Positions 44,048-53,988 of a stretch of DNA of 64,000 nucleotides are shown one piece after another; the stretch's first letter is position 1; every line of letters begins with the position of its first letter. The notes beneath the pieces are model-generated. The model was given only the letters and a program-made list of their open reading frames with translations. It was not told where the DNA came from and did no database searches. Position numbers and translations under genes: made by a program. This DNA is from Pseudomonas sp. KUIN-1 (lineage in GTDB: Bacteria; Pseudomonadota; Gammaproteobacteria; Pseudomonadales; Pseudomonadaceae), in contig NZ_AP020337.1 in the NCBI RefSeq assembly GCF_009176725.1, positions 4,719,501-4,783,500 on the forward strand. Reading direction: 5' to 3'.

Positions 44048-45007
44048 TTAACCCCTCGCCTGAACGCTGTCGGCCAGGATCGCCAACACCAGTTGTTGAA
44101 AATCCAGACCTGCCGCACGGGCCGCCATAGGCACCAGACTGTGATCGGTCATGCCCGGTACAGTATTGACTTCCAGTAACCAGAACTTGCCTTGTGCGTC
44201 CTGCATGACATCCGTGCGCGCCCACCCTGCAATGCCAATGGCATCGCAAGCACGTGCTGCAAGTTGTTTGAGTTCCTGTTCCTGCGCATCGCCAAGTCCG
44301 CACGGAATCCGGTACTGGGTATCGGACGCCAGGTACTTGGCATCGTAATCATAAAAACTGTGAGGAGTGCCCAGGCCGATGGGAGGCAACACCTGGCCAC
44401 GCAGAGACGCCACAGTGAACTCAGGTCCCTGAATCCATTGTTCGACTAATACTTGCGAATCGTAGGTACTGGCGGCTTTCCATGCGGCGATCAATTCATC
44501 GACGCTGTTCACCTTTGCCATACCGATACTTGAACCTTCATGGGCCGGTTTGACGATCAAAGGCAAGCCCAGTTCCGTCGCCGCGCAAATACAATCACTC
44601 TCGTTTTCAAGAACGGCATGCGCCGGTGTAGCAAGGCCGAGACTCTGCCAGACCTGCTTGGTGCGCAGCTTGTCCATCGCCAGCGCAGAAGCCAGTACGC
44701 CACTGCCGGTATAAGGGATTTCCAGGCATTCCAGCAGGCCTTGCATGGTGCCGTCTTCACCGCCGCGTCCGTGCAGAACAATAAAGGCACGGTCGATTTT
44801 CTCGCTGACCAGTCGCTGCAGGAAGTCATCGCCCACATCGATGCCGAACGCATCCACACCAGCCTCGAGCAACGCGCCGAGCACGGCATTACCCGAGTTC
44901 AGCGAGACCGCACGCTCGGCACTCTTGCCACCGAAGAGCACGGCGACACGGCCGAAGCTTTTCGGCTCGAGTGTCGAGCGCAGGGACGACTGGGCAACGG
45001 CTGTCAT
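44048..45007 (-). CDS. ddlB: D-alanine--D-alanine ligase
   Basis: 319 residues, ATP-grasp. LHGRGGEDGTMQGLLECLEIPYTGSG is the N-terminal signature (shown here as HGRGGEDGTMQG and LEIPYTGSG), PAHEGSSIGMAKV the nucleotide loop, and LEVNTVPGMTDHSL the Mg-binding C-terminal motif. It makes the D-Ala-D-Ala dipeptide for murF. The ATG overlaps the murC stop by 4 bases. Confidence 0.97.
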   Translation of the reverse strand: MTAVAQSSLRSTLEPKSFGRVAVLFGGKSAERAVSLNSGNAVLGALLEAGVDAFGIDVGDDFLQRLVSEKIDRAFIVLHGRGGEDGTMQGLLECLEIPYTGSGVLASALAMDKLRTKQVWQSLGLATPAHAVLENESDCICAATELGLPLIVKPAHEGSSIGMAKVNSVDELIAAWKAASTYDSQVLVEQWIQGPEFTVASLRGQVLPPIGLGTPHSFYDYDAKYLASDTQYRIPCGLGDAQEQELKQLAARACDAIGIAGWARTDVMQDAQGKFWLLEVNTVPGMTDHSLVPMAARAAGLDFQQLVLAILADSVQARG

Positions 45008-46464
45008 TTCAGCTTCCCTTCGGTGGAGGCCACTTTGGCACCGGCGAACAGCGGGCTCTTGAGTAACTGCGGTGCGAGACCAGCGATGTCACCGGCGCCC
45101 TGACACAACAGGATGTCGCCGGCACGCAGCAACGGCTTGACCAGCGGCGCCAGCTCTACACCGCGTTCGATGTAGATCGGGTCCAGCTGGCCGCGCTGAC
45201 GAATGCTGTGGCACAGGTTGCGGCTGTCCGCACCGGGAACAGGCTCTTCACCGGCCGGGTAGACTTCCATCAACAACAGAACATTGGCTTCGGCCAGGAC
45301 CTGCACGAAGTCGTCGTACAGGTCACGGGTGCGGCTGAAACGGTGTGGCTGGTAAACCATTACCAGACGACGATCAGGCCAGCCGCCACGCACAGCGTTA
45401 ATCACGGCTGCGACTTCGCGCGGGTGGTGACCGTAGTCATCGACCAGCATCACGTGACCACCGTCGACCGGCAGCTCGCCGTAAACCTGGAAGCGCCGAC
45501 CGACGCCCTGGAACCCGGAAAGGCCCTGAACGATGGCCTCGTCGCTGACACCCTCATCAGTGGCGATGGCAATGGTCGCCAGCGAGTTGAGTACGTTGTG
45601 ATTGCCGGGCATGTTCACCGACACATCCAGCGGCTCGCGGTCGCGGCGCAGTACGGTGAAGAAGGTCAGCATGCCGTCCTGACGCACATTGATTGCGCGT
45701 ATATCGGCAGACTCGCTGAAGCCGTAGGTCAGCGTCGGACGCTTGACCAGCGGCAGAATCTCACGCACCACCGGGTCGTCGATGCACATGACTGCCAGCC
45801 CGTAGAACGGCAGGTTGTGCAGGAACTCGACGAAGGTCTTCTTCAGTTTGTTGAAGTCGCCTTCGTAGGTCGCCATGTGATCGGCGTCGATATTGGTGAC
45901 CACTGCGACCAGAGGCTGCAGGTGCAGGAAGCTGGCGTCGCTTTCATCGGCTTCGGCGATCAGGTAGCGGCTGGTGCCCAACTGCGCATTGGTGCCTGCC
46001 GCATTGAGACGGCCGCCAATCACGAAGGTCGGGTCCAGGCCGCCAGCAGCGAACACCGAGGCGATCAGGCTGGTGGTGGTGGTCTTGCCGTGCGTACCGG
46101 CAACGGCGATGCCGTGGCGATAACGCATCAGCTCGGCGAGCATCTCGGCACGCGGTACGACCGGGATGCGACGCTCCAGGGCAGTGGCCACTTCCGGGTT
46201 GGAGGTGTTGACGGCGCTGGACACCACCAGTACGTCGGCACCGATGGTGTTCTCGGCACGATGGCCGACAAAAATCTGCGCGCCGAACGATTCCAGGCGC
46301 TCAGTCACGGCCGAACCCTTCAGGTCGGAGCCCGAGACTTCGTAGCCCAGGTTCAACAACACCTCAGCGATCCCGCACATGCCTACGCCGCCGATACCGA
46401 CGAAGTGGATACGACGGATACGGCGCATTTCAGGTTGTGGCATGGCGCGTTGATTCTCAACCAT
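45004..46464 (-). CDS. murC: UDP-N-acetylmuramate--L-alanine ligase MurC
   Basis: 486 residues. Mur-ligase nucleotide motif GTHGKTTTTSLIA (about 122-134), N-terminal HFVGIGGVGMCGIAE, and the C-terminal domain VYQPHRFSRTRDL. It adds L-Ala to UDP-MurNAc. The start is the ATG at 46464 with GGAGG 7 bases upstream, overlapping the murG stop by 8 bases. Confidence 0.98.
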   Translation of the reverse strand: MVENQRAMPQPEMRRIRRIHFVGIGGVGMCGIAEVLLNLGYEVSGSDLKGSAVTERLESFGAQIFVGHRAENTIGADVLVVSSAVNTSNPEVATALERRIPVVPRAEMLAELMRYRHGIAVAGTHGKTTTTSLIASVFAAGGLDPTFVIGGRLNAAGTNAQLGTSRYLIAEADESDASFLHLQPLVAVVTNIDADHMATYEGDFNKLKKTFVEFLHNLPFYGLAVMCIDDPVVREILPLVKRPTLTYGFSESADIRAINVRQDGMLTFFTVLRRDREPLDVSVNMPGNHNVLNSLATIAIATDEGVSDEAIVQGLSGFQGVGRRFQVYGELPVDGGHVMLVDDYGHHPREVAAVINAVRGGWPDRRLVMVYQPHRFSRTRDLYDDFVQVLAEANVLLLMEVYPAGEEPVPGADSRNLCHSIRQRGQLDPIYIERGVELAPLVKPLLRAGDILLCQGAGDIAGLAPQLLKSPLFAGAKVASTEGKLK

Positions 46465-47527
46465 GGGCCACCTCCACGCAGACGTTGACGACGGTGCGGG
46501 TTGCATCAGGCTTGGCCAGGCTGCGTGCAGTGCGGGCCATGCTGTTTAATTGTTCGGGTTGCATCAAAACCTCTTTCAGGCGTGCTGCCATCTCGGCGGC
46601 GCCAGTTGTCGCTTGCGGCATGACGAAGGCTGCGCCTTCGCGAGCCAGATAGTCAGCGTTACGTGACTGATGGTCATCAATCGCGTGGGGCAGCGGTATC
46701 AGCAACGACGGCAGGCCGGCGGCGGCCAGTTCGCTGATGGTCAATGCGCCTGCGCGGCAGACCACCAGATCGGCCCAGCCATAGGCTTGGGCCATGTTCT
46801 GGATGAACGGCGCAACCTGCGCCTCGACGCCCACGTTGCGATAGCGCTCGGCGGTGACTGCGTCATGATTCTTGCCCGACTGATGAAAGACTTCGGGCTG
46901 GATGTCCTGAGGCAGCTGAGACAGCGCCTCGGGCAGTAATTTGTTCAACGGCTCCGCGCCCAGGCTGCCGCCCAGTACCAGCAGACGAGCCTTGCGTCCG
47001 GCCAGTGCCTGACGCGGTGTTTCCAGAAACAGCTCGACACGCACCGGGTTGCCGGTGGTGCGACGCTTGGACGAATCCGCAAAAGTGTTCGGGAACGCTT
47101 CGCACACCCGGCTGGCGAACGACGCCAGACTGCGGTTGGCGGTACCGGCCACGGCGTTCTGCTCGTGAATGATCAACGGTACGCCGGCCAGCTTCGCCGC
47201 CAGACCGCCGGGGCCGGTGACGTAGCCACCAAAGCCGACCACGCAGACCGGTTTCACCTGACGCACGACCTTGCGTGCCTGCATCAGGGCCTTGAGCAAC
47301 ATGAAAGGCGCCTTGAGCAGCGACAAGCGGCCTTTGCCACGCAGACCGGTGACGTTGATCAGGTGCAGCGTCAGACCGGCTTGCGGTACCAGTTCGTTTT
47401 CGATACCGCGCGGCGTGCCCAGCCAATGGACCTTGTAGCCGCGTGCCTGAAACTCGCGGGCACAGGCCAGCGCCGGGAATACATGCCCGCCGGTCCCGCC
47501 CGCCATGATCAGCACATTAGCGTCCAT
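46457..47527 (-). CDS. murG: Lipid II-forming GlcNAc transferase MurG
   Basis: 356 residues, GT-B fold. Motifs MAGGTGGHVFPALA (about 8-21), GFGGYVTGPGG and RAGALTISELAAAGLPSLLIPLP are characteristic. It attaches GlcNAc to lipid I on the cytoplasmic face. ATG at 47527 overlaps ftsW by 11 bases. Confidence 0.98.
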   Translation of the reverse strand: MDANVLIMAGGTGGHVFPALACAREFQARGYKVHWLGTPRGIENELVPQAGLTLHLINVTGLRGKGRLSLLKAPFMLLKALMQARKVVRQVKPVCVVGFGGYVTGPGGLAAKLAGVPLIIHEQNAVAGTANRSLASFASRVCEAFPNTFADSSKRRTTGNPVRVELFLETPRQALAGRKARLLVLGGSLGAEPLNKLLPEALSQLPQDIQPEVFHQSGKNHDAVTAERYRNVGVEAQVAPFIQNMAQAYGWADLVVCRAGALTISELAAAGLPSLLIPLPHAIDDHQSRNADYLAREGAAFVMPQATTGAAEMAARLKEVLMQPEQLNSMARTARSLAKPDATRTVVNVCVEVAHG

Positions 47528-48731
47528 GGGGCGTCTCCTCGGCGAAGTCGCTTTCCTTGAACTCGGCCTCTTCACTGCCCATGTTGTTGCGCGATTCCCA
47601 CTCGATGCGCAGCAGCAGCCCGAGGCTCGCGCAGCAGATCACCAGCGAGCTGCCGCCGTAGCTGAGGAACGGCAGGGTCAGGCCCTTGGTGGGCAGCAAG
47701 CCGACGTTCACACCGATGTTGATCAGGAACTGACCGATCCACAGGAACGACAGACCGTAGGCCACGTAGGCACCGAAGAACTGCTTGGCGCGCTCGGCCC
47801 ACATGCCGATGTACATGCCGCGAATACTGACGAACAGAAACAGCGCGACGGTGATCAGCGAACCCACGACGCCCAGCTCTTCTGCAAGGACCGAGAACAC
47901 GAAGTCGGTGTGCGCTTCCGGAAGGTAGAACTGCTTCTGCACGCTGTTGCCCAGCCCGACGCCGAACCACTCGCCGCGACCGAAGGCGATCAGCGCCTGG
48001 GTCAACTGATAGCCGGAACCGAACTGGTCGGCCCACGGGTCCGTAAAGTTGGTCAGACGCGCCATCCGGTAAGGTTGGGCCTGAACCAGCACCACCACAG
48101 AAGCGACCGCCAGTACCACCATCAGCGAGAAGCGGAACAGGCCGACCCCGCCAAGAAACAGCATGGCCGCCGCCGCGCCCATCATGACCACGGTCGCACC
48201 GAAGTCAGGCTCCATGAGCAGCAGACCGGCCATCGGCAGCAGCACGATGAACGGCTTGAAAAAGCCCATCCAGCTTTCGCGAACTTCCTGCTGCTGACGA
48301 ATCAGGTAGCCGGCAAGGAAGATCACCACAAACACCTTGGCGATTTCCGACGGCTGCACGTTGAACGCGCCGAAGCCGATCCAGCGCATCGAACCGTTCA
48401 CCTCGCGCCCGATTCCCGGCACCAGTACCAGCAGCAACAGGCCGAACGCACCGAGCAGCATCATCCAGCCCAGGCGCTGCCAGGTGGCCACCGGAATCAT
48501 CATGGTCACGCCGCAGGCACCCAGGCCGATCAGCAGATAAACCAGGTGACGGGTCATCATGTACAGCGTGTTGCCCGACTGCACCGCGGCCACTTCCGAA
48601 GAAGCCGAGGTAATCATTACCAGGCCAAGGCCGAGCAGCGCCAGGCAGCCGACCAGCATCGGGAAATCGAGGTCGATGCCGCGCCCGCTGATCAGTGGCG
48701 ATGGATAAGGCTTGATCACACCGAAGATCAT
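47517..48731 (-). CDS. ftsW: Lipid II polymerase / division protein FtsW
   Basis: 404 residues, SEDS family with about 10 membrane spans. Conserved parts: RWIGFGAFNVQPSEIAK, GLGNSVQKQFYLPEAHTDFVFSVL and the C-terminal LPFLSYGGSSL. It polymerises septal peptidoglycan with FtsI. The ATG overlaps the murD stop (ATGA). Confidence 0.97.
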   Translation of the reverse strand: MIFGVIKPYPSPLISGRGIDLDFPMLVGCLALLGLGLVMITSASSEVAAVQSGNTLYMMTRHLVYLLIGLGACGVTMMIPVATWQRLGWMMLLGAFGLLLLVLVPGIGREVNGSMRWIGFGAFNVQPSEIAKVFVVIFLAGYLIRQQQEVRESWMGFFKPFIVLLPMAGLLLMEPDFGATVVMMGAAAAMLFLGGVGLFRFSLMVVLAVASVVVLVQAQPYRMARLTNFTDPWADQFGSGYQLTQALIAFGRGEWFGVGLGNSVQKQFYLPEAHTDFVFSVLAEELGVVGSLITVALFLFVSIRGMYIGMWAERAKQFFGAYVAYGLSFLWIGQFLINIGVNVGLLPTKGLTLPFLSYGGSSLVICCASLGLLLRIEWESRNNMGSEEAEFKESDFAEETPHGR

Positions 48732-50074
48732 GACAAGCACTCCACTGCCTGCGCGAACACACGTCCGCGCTCTTCATAATTCTTGAACATGTCCAGACTG
48801 GCGCATGCAGGAGAAAGCAATACGGCGTCGCCACGTTGCGCCAGTTTGGCGCTGTGCTCGACAGCCGCCTGGATGGTATCGACACGCAGCAGCGGAACGG
48901 CGTCGCCCAATGCCCGGGCAATCAGCTCGGCATCACGCCCAAGCAGTACCGCTGCGCGGCAATGCCTGGCGACTGGCGCACGCAAACCGCTGAAGTCAGC
49001 GCCTTTGCCATCGCCGCCGGCGATCAGCACCAGCTTGCCATCGATATCCGAGCCCAGCCCTTCGATGGCAGCCAGTGCGGCACCGACATTGGTGGCTTTG
49101 GAGTCGTTGTAGTAATCAACGCCTTCGTGCTCGCGCAGCCACTGGCAGCGATGCTCCAGGCCGGTGAATTCACGCAGGCTGGCGAGCATGGCGTCGAACG
49201 GCAGGCCGACTGCATGCCCGAGCGCCAAGGCTGCGAGCGCGTTGGCCTGATTGTGCGCACCGCGCACTTTCAGCTCACGCACCGACATGAGGTTTTCAAA
49301 CTGGAACGCCAGGTACTTTTCGCCGTTCTCTTCACGCAGGCCGAAACCATGGAAATCGGGCTTGTTGAGGCCGAATGTCCAGCACGGCAGACCTTCGCCA
49401 ATCAACGGACGAGACAGCGCGTCCTGACGATTGACCACCACTTGCCGCGCGCCACGGAAAATCCGGTGCTTGGCCAAGTGGTAGGCAGGCAGGCCGCTGT
49501 AGCGGTCCATGTGGTCTTCGCTGATATTCAGCACGGTCGCCACTTCAGCATTGAGCTGGTCGGTGGTTTCGAGCTGAAAGCTGGAAAGCTCCATCACGTA
49601 AAGCTCGACATCGTCGCTCAGCAGGTCCAGCGCCGGAGTGCCGAGATTGCCGCCCACCGCCACACGCTTTCCAGCGGCAGCGGCCATCTCGCCGACCAGC
49701 GTGGTCACGGTGCTTTTTGCATTCGAACCGGTAATGGCAATCACCGGCGCCTTCGCGTAACGCGCGAACAGTTCGATGTCGCCCGACAGTTTGACGCCGC
49801 GTGCGTGCGCCTGCTGCAGGGCCGGGGTCGCCAGGGCCAGACCGGGGCTGACATACAGCTCATCGGCACGGCAGAGGAAATCCACGTCCAGCTCGCCACA
49901 ACGCACTTCCACCTGCGGATAGTCGCGACGCAAGGTCGCCAGCTCAGGAGGATTCTCCCGCGTGTCGGCCACAGCAAAGGACACGCCCTGGTTCGCCAGG
50001 AAGCGAACCAGAGACATGCCGCTTTTGCCTAGACCCACGACAATGCGGAAGCGGTCGGAAACGATCAGGGACAC
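48728..50074 (-). CDS. murD: UDP-N-acetylmuramoylalanine--D-glutamate ligase MurD
   Basis: 448 residues. GLGKSGMSLVRFL near the N-terminus, ATP motif GSNAKSTVTTLVGEM, the central NISEDHMDRY and DYYNDSKATN motifs are diagnostic. It adds D-Glu to UDP-MurNAc-L-Ala. The start codon is GTG (50074), 5 bp after the mraY stop. Confidence 0.97.
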   Translation of the reverse strand: MSLIVSDRFRIVVGLGKSGMSLVRFLANQGVSFAVADTRENPPELATLRRDYPQVEVRCGELDVDFLCRADELYVSPGLALATPALQQAHARGVKLSGDIELFARYAKAPVIAITGSNAKSTVTTLVGEMAAAAGKRVAVGGNLGTPALDLLSDDVELYVMELSSFQLETTDQLNAEVATVLNISEDHMDRYSGLPAYHLAKHRIFRGARQVVVNRQDALSRPLIGEGLPCWTFGLNKPDFHGFGLREENGEKYLAFQFENLMSVRELKVRGAHNQANALAALALGHAVGLPFDAMLASLREFTGLEHRCQWLREHEGVDYYNDSKATNVGAALAAIEGLGSDIDGKLVLIAGGDGKGADFSGLRAPVARHCRAAVLLGRDAELIARALGDAVPLLRVDTIQAAVEHSAKLAQRGDAVLLSPACASLDMFKNYEERGRVFAQAVECLS

Positions 50075-50079
50075 TCGTT

Positions 50080-51162
50080 CTACCTCAGTTTCAGCGTGGC
50101 AAGGCCAATGAGCACCAGAATCACGGTGATGATCCAGAAACGGACGATCACACGTGGCTCGGGCCAGCCTTTGAGTTCAAAGTGGTGGTGGATCGGCGCC
50201 ATGCGGAATACGCGGCGGCCGGTAAGTTTGAAAGACGCAACCTGAATGACCACTGAAAGGGTTTCCATCACGAACACGCCGCCCATGATGAACAGGACCA
50301 TTTCCTGACGAACGATCACCGCCATGGTGCCCAGCGCCGCGCCGAGCGCCAGCGCACCGACGTCGCCCATGAACACCTGCGCCGGATACGTGTTGAACCA
50401 GAGGAACCCCAGCCCGGCGCCAATCAGCGCGCCAGAGAACACAATCAGCTCGCCCGCCCCCGGAACGTAGGGAATCAGCAGGTATTCAGCGAATTTCACG
50501 TTACCTGACAGGTAGCAGAAGATGCCCAATGCACCGCCCACCATCACCGTTGGCATGATCGCCAGACCGTCCAGGCCGTCAGTCAGGTTGACTGCGTTGC
50601 TGGAGCCGACGATCACGAAATAGGTCAGTACGATGAAACCGATACCCAGCGGGATGCGCACATCCTTGAGCATCGGCACGATCAGCGTGGTTTCGGTTGC
50701 CGACGGCGCAGTCGTATAAAGGAAGATCGCGGCACAGAGGCCAAATACCGACTGCCAGAAATACTTCCAGCGGCTCGGCAGGCCCCGCGAATTCTTTTCG
50801 ATCACCTTGCGGTAGTCATCGACCCAACCGATCGCGCCGAACAGGAAGGTCACCAGCAACACGACCCACACGTAACGGTTGCTCAGGTCAGCCCACAGCA
50901 ACGTACTGATACCAATGGACGACAGGATCAGCGCCCCGCCCATGGTCGGCGTGCCGGACTTGGACAGGTGCGACTGCGGACCGTCGTTACGCACCGACTG
51001 ACCGATCTGACGCATCTGCAGGGTGCGGATCATCCACGGCCCCAGGCACAGTGACAGCGTCAGTGCAGTGAGCACGCCAAGAATCCCGCGCAATGACAGG
51101 TACTGAAAGACCGCGAAGCCTTTGTAGAACTGTTGTAAAAACTCGGCCAACAGCAGCAGCAT
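50080..51162 (-). CDS. mraY: Phospho-MurNAc-pentapeptide translocase MraY
   Basis: 360 residues, ten membrane spans. Motifs [38 protein letters not shown] with the catalytic Asp residues, and [14 protein letters not shown]. It forms lipid I at the membrane. Its ATG overlaps the murF stop by one base (TAATG). Confidence 0.98.
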
Positions 51163-52532
51163 TAATGTTTCTCCAGGCTAGAACCGCACAAGGCAGCCAC
51201 GACGTGTTCCATCGCAGCGCTACGCGAGCCCTTGATCAGTAAAGTGGTATCGGGGTCCTGCTCGGCGCCCAGCGCCGCAATCAGTTCAGCCTGACTGGCA
51301 AAGTGGTAAGCGTGCTCGCCAAAGGCGCTGACGGCGTGAGTCATCAACGGGCCGACGGCATACAGCGCCGAGACCTTGCCAGCGGCATAGGCACCGACTT
51401 CGCGATGGCCCTGCTCGGCCCAGTCGCCCAACTCGCCGATATCGCCCAGCACCAGTACGGTACGACCGGTGAAGCCGGTGAGGATGTCGACGGCCGCGTT
51501 GATCGAGGCAGGGTTGGCGTTGTAGGTATCATCAATGACGCGCGTGCCATTGCTGGCGATTTGCGCCACGGCACGGCCCTTGACCGGCTGCACGTTGTTC
51601 AGCCCGGTAACGATCCCTTCCAGCGGCACCCCCATTGCGCAGCCGGCAGCCGCAGCGGCCAGGGCGTTGGACACATTGTGCGTGCCGAGCAGGTTCAGTT
51701 GAACCCGGGCGGTGCCGAGCGGGCTGCTGATGATAAAGCCCGGGCAGCCCCGAGCATCACGGCTAAGCTCGCTGGCGTACACATCCGCCGCAGAGTCGGT
51801 CAGTGCGAAGGTCAGGACATTGCGATTGCCGGCGCGCTTGCGCCAGATCGGAAACGCCTTGTCTTCCAGGTTCAAGACTGCAGTGCCACCCGCGTCGAGA
51901 CCTTCCAGAATCTCGCCCTTGGCTTCGACAATCCTGTCCGGGCCGCCAAACTCGCCAACATGGGCGGTGCCGGCGTTGGTAATCATGGCGACGTGCGGCT
52001 TGGCAAGGCTCACGGTGTAGGCAATCTCGCCAACCCGCGATGCACCCAGTTCGATCACAGCGGACGTGTATTCGGGAGCCAGTTCCAGCAGCGTCAGTGG
52101 AACGCCCAATTCGTTGTTCAGGTTGCCTCGGGTCGCCAGCACAGGCCCGCGCGTGCGCAGGATGCTCGCGAGCATCTCCTTGACCGTGGTTTTGCCACTC
52201 GACCCGGTGACGGCAGCAACCGGCCGGTCGACGAACGCATTGCGATTCATGGCACCCAGCTGGGCAAGTGCCTTGCGGGTATCCAGCACGACCAGTTGCG
52301 GCAAGGCGGCGCCCTGCACTTCGCGCTCGACCAGCGCACCGACCGCACCTTTGGCAGCCACTTGGTCGAGGTATTCATGACCGTCGAAACGCGGGCCGGT
52401 CAGGGCCACGAACAGTTGCCCAGGCTCGATGCCACGACTGTCGGTGCTCACGCCGGCAAAGCTGCAGTCGCCGCCGACCAGACGGGCGTCGAGTGGTACA
52501 ACCAGTTCGCGGAAGGTCATTGGCTTAAGCAT
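51162..52532 (-). CDS. murF: UDP-MurNAc-tripeptide--D-Ala-D-Ala ligase MurF
   Basis: 456 residues. ATP motif [16 protein letters not shown] (about 112-127), N-terminal [18 protein letters not shown] and central [17 protein letters not shown]. It adds the D-Ala-D-Ala dipeptide. The ATG at 52532 (MLKPMTFRE) overlaps the murE stop by 8 bases and has GGGAG upstream; the next ATG lacks a ribosome site. Confidence 0.96.
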
Positions 52533-53988
52533 TCGCAGGCTCCCATACGGCAAGCGCACTGGCGGCTTCTTGCAAATCGGAGAACGGCTGCCGCTGACCG
52601 TTGATTTCCTGGTAGTCCTCGTGGCCCTTGCCAGCAAGCACCACCACGTCATCGGCATTGGCGCTGGCAATCAGCTCGGCAATGGCCTGACCGCGACCTT
52701 CGATGAAACGCACCTTGTCCGCAGCAACGAAGCCAGGGCGTATATCGTCAAAAATACTGACAGGCGATTCGGAGCGCGGATTGTCATCAGTGACCCATAC
52801 GCCGTCGGCCAGACGCTCGACCACTCCAGCCATCAACGGACGCTTGCCACGGTCACGATCACCGCCGCAGCCGAACAGGCACAACAAGCGGCCCTTGGCG
52901 TGCGGGCGCAGTGCTTCGAGTACTTTTTCCAGCGCGTCCGGGGTGTGCGCGTAATCCACGACCACCAGAGGCTTGTCGGCACCCCCCAGACGCTGCATGC
53001 GTCCGACCGGGCCTTCGAGTTTCGGCAGCGCCTTGAGAATTTCGTCCAGCGCGTAATCCAGGCCCAGCAGCGCGCCGACCGCAGCCAGCACATTGCTCAG
53101 ATTGAAACGACCCAGCAGGCTGCTGCGCAGGAAATGCTCGCCCTGCGGCGTGACCAGCGTGGCACGCACGCCATCGTCATCGAACTTCGCATCGCGGCAA
53201 TACAGGTAGGCCGAACTGTCCAGCTGGCTGTAGGTGATCAACCGCGACTCTTGTTTGACCGCGGCCAGTTCACGACCGAAGTCGTCATCCAGGTTGATCA
53301 CCCGGCATTTCAGATCGGACCATGCGAACAGCTTCGCCTTGGCGGCAGCGTAGGCCTCCATGGTGCCGTGATAATCCAGATGGTCACGGGACAGATTAGT
53401 CAGCACCGCCACATCAAAGGCCAGCGCCGTAGCGCGTCCCTGATCAAGACCGTGGGACGAGACTTCCATCGCCACTGCGCGCGCACCGGCCTTTCTCAGG
53501 TCGGTCAGCGTCGCCTGCACGGCAATCGGGTCGGGCGTGGTGTGGCGACCGCTTTGCAGCGAGCCGTAGAAACCGGTGCCCAAGGTACCGACGATCCCGC
53601 AACGCTGGCCGAGGACATCAAGCGCCTGGGCCACCAGTTGGGTCACGCTGGTCTTGCCGTTGGTGCCGGTAACACCGACCAGATTCAGACTGCGGCTCGG
53701 ATCGCCATAGAAGCGACCGGCGATAGCGGACAACTGCCCGGCGAGCCCCTTGACCGGGATCAGCGGCACGTCGGTGATCGGCAGCACGGTCGACCCTTCG
53801 ACTTCATAGGCTACGGCAGCTGCGCCACGCTTGAGCGCGTCGGCGATATGCGCGCGGCCATCGACCTTGATGCCCGGCACTGCCAGAAACAGGTCGCCCG
53901 GGCGCACATTGCGGCTGTCGAGGGTCAACTCGCGAATCAGCGCATCGCGGTCGGTGTGAGCGAAAATCTTGCTCAGATTAAATGCCAT
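52525..53988 (-). CDS. murE: UDP-MurNAc-L-Ala-D-Glu--meso-DAP ligase MurE
   Basis: 487 residues. TDSR-like motif TLDSRNVRPGDLFLAV, ATP motif GTNGKTSVTQLVAQ and DNPR in VTDDNPRSE, the signature for meso-diaminopimelate (rather than lysine) addition. The ATG overlaps the ftsI stop as TGATG. Confidence 0.97.
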   Translation of the reverse strand: MAFNLSKIFAHTDRDALIRELTLDSRNVRPGDLFLAVPGIKVDGRAHIADALKRGAAAVAYEVEGSTVLPITDVPLIPVKGLAGQLSAIAGRFYGDPSRSLNLVGVTGTNGKTSVTQLVAQALDVLGQRCGIVGTLGTGFYGSLQSGRHTTPDPIAVQATLTDLRKAGARAVAMEVSSHGLDQGRATALAFDVAVLTNLSRDHLDYHGTMEAYAAAKAKLFAWSDLKCRVINLDDDFGRELAAVKQESRLITYSQLDSSAYLYCRDAKFDDDGVRATLVTPQGEHFLRSSLLGRFNLSNVLAAVGALLGLDYALDEILKALPKLEGPVGRMQRLGGADKPLVVVDYAHTPDALEKVLEALRPHAKGRLLCLFGCGGDRDRGKRPLMAGVVERLADGVWVTDDNPRSESPVSIFDDIRPGFVAADKVRFIEGRGQAIAELIASANADDVVVLAGKGHEDYQEINGQRQPFSDLQEAASALAVWEPANA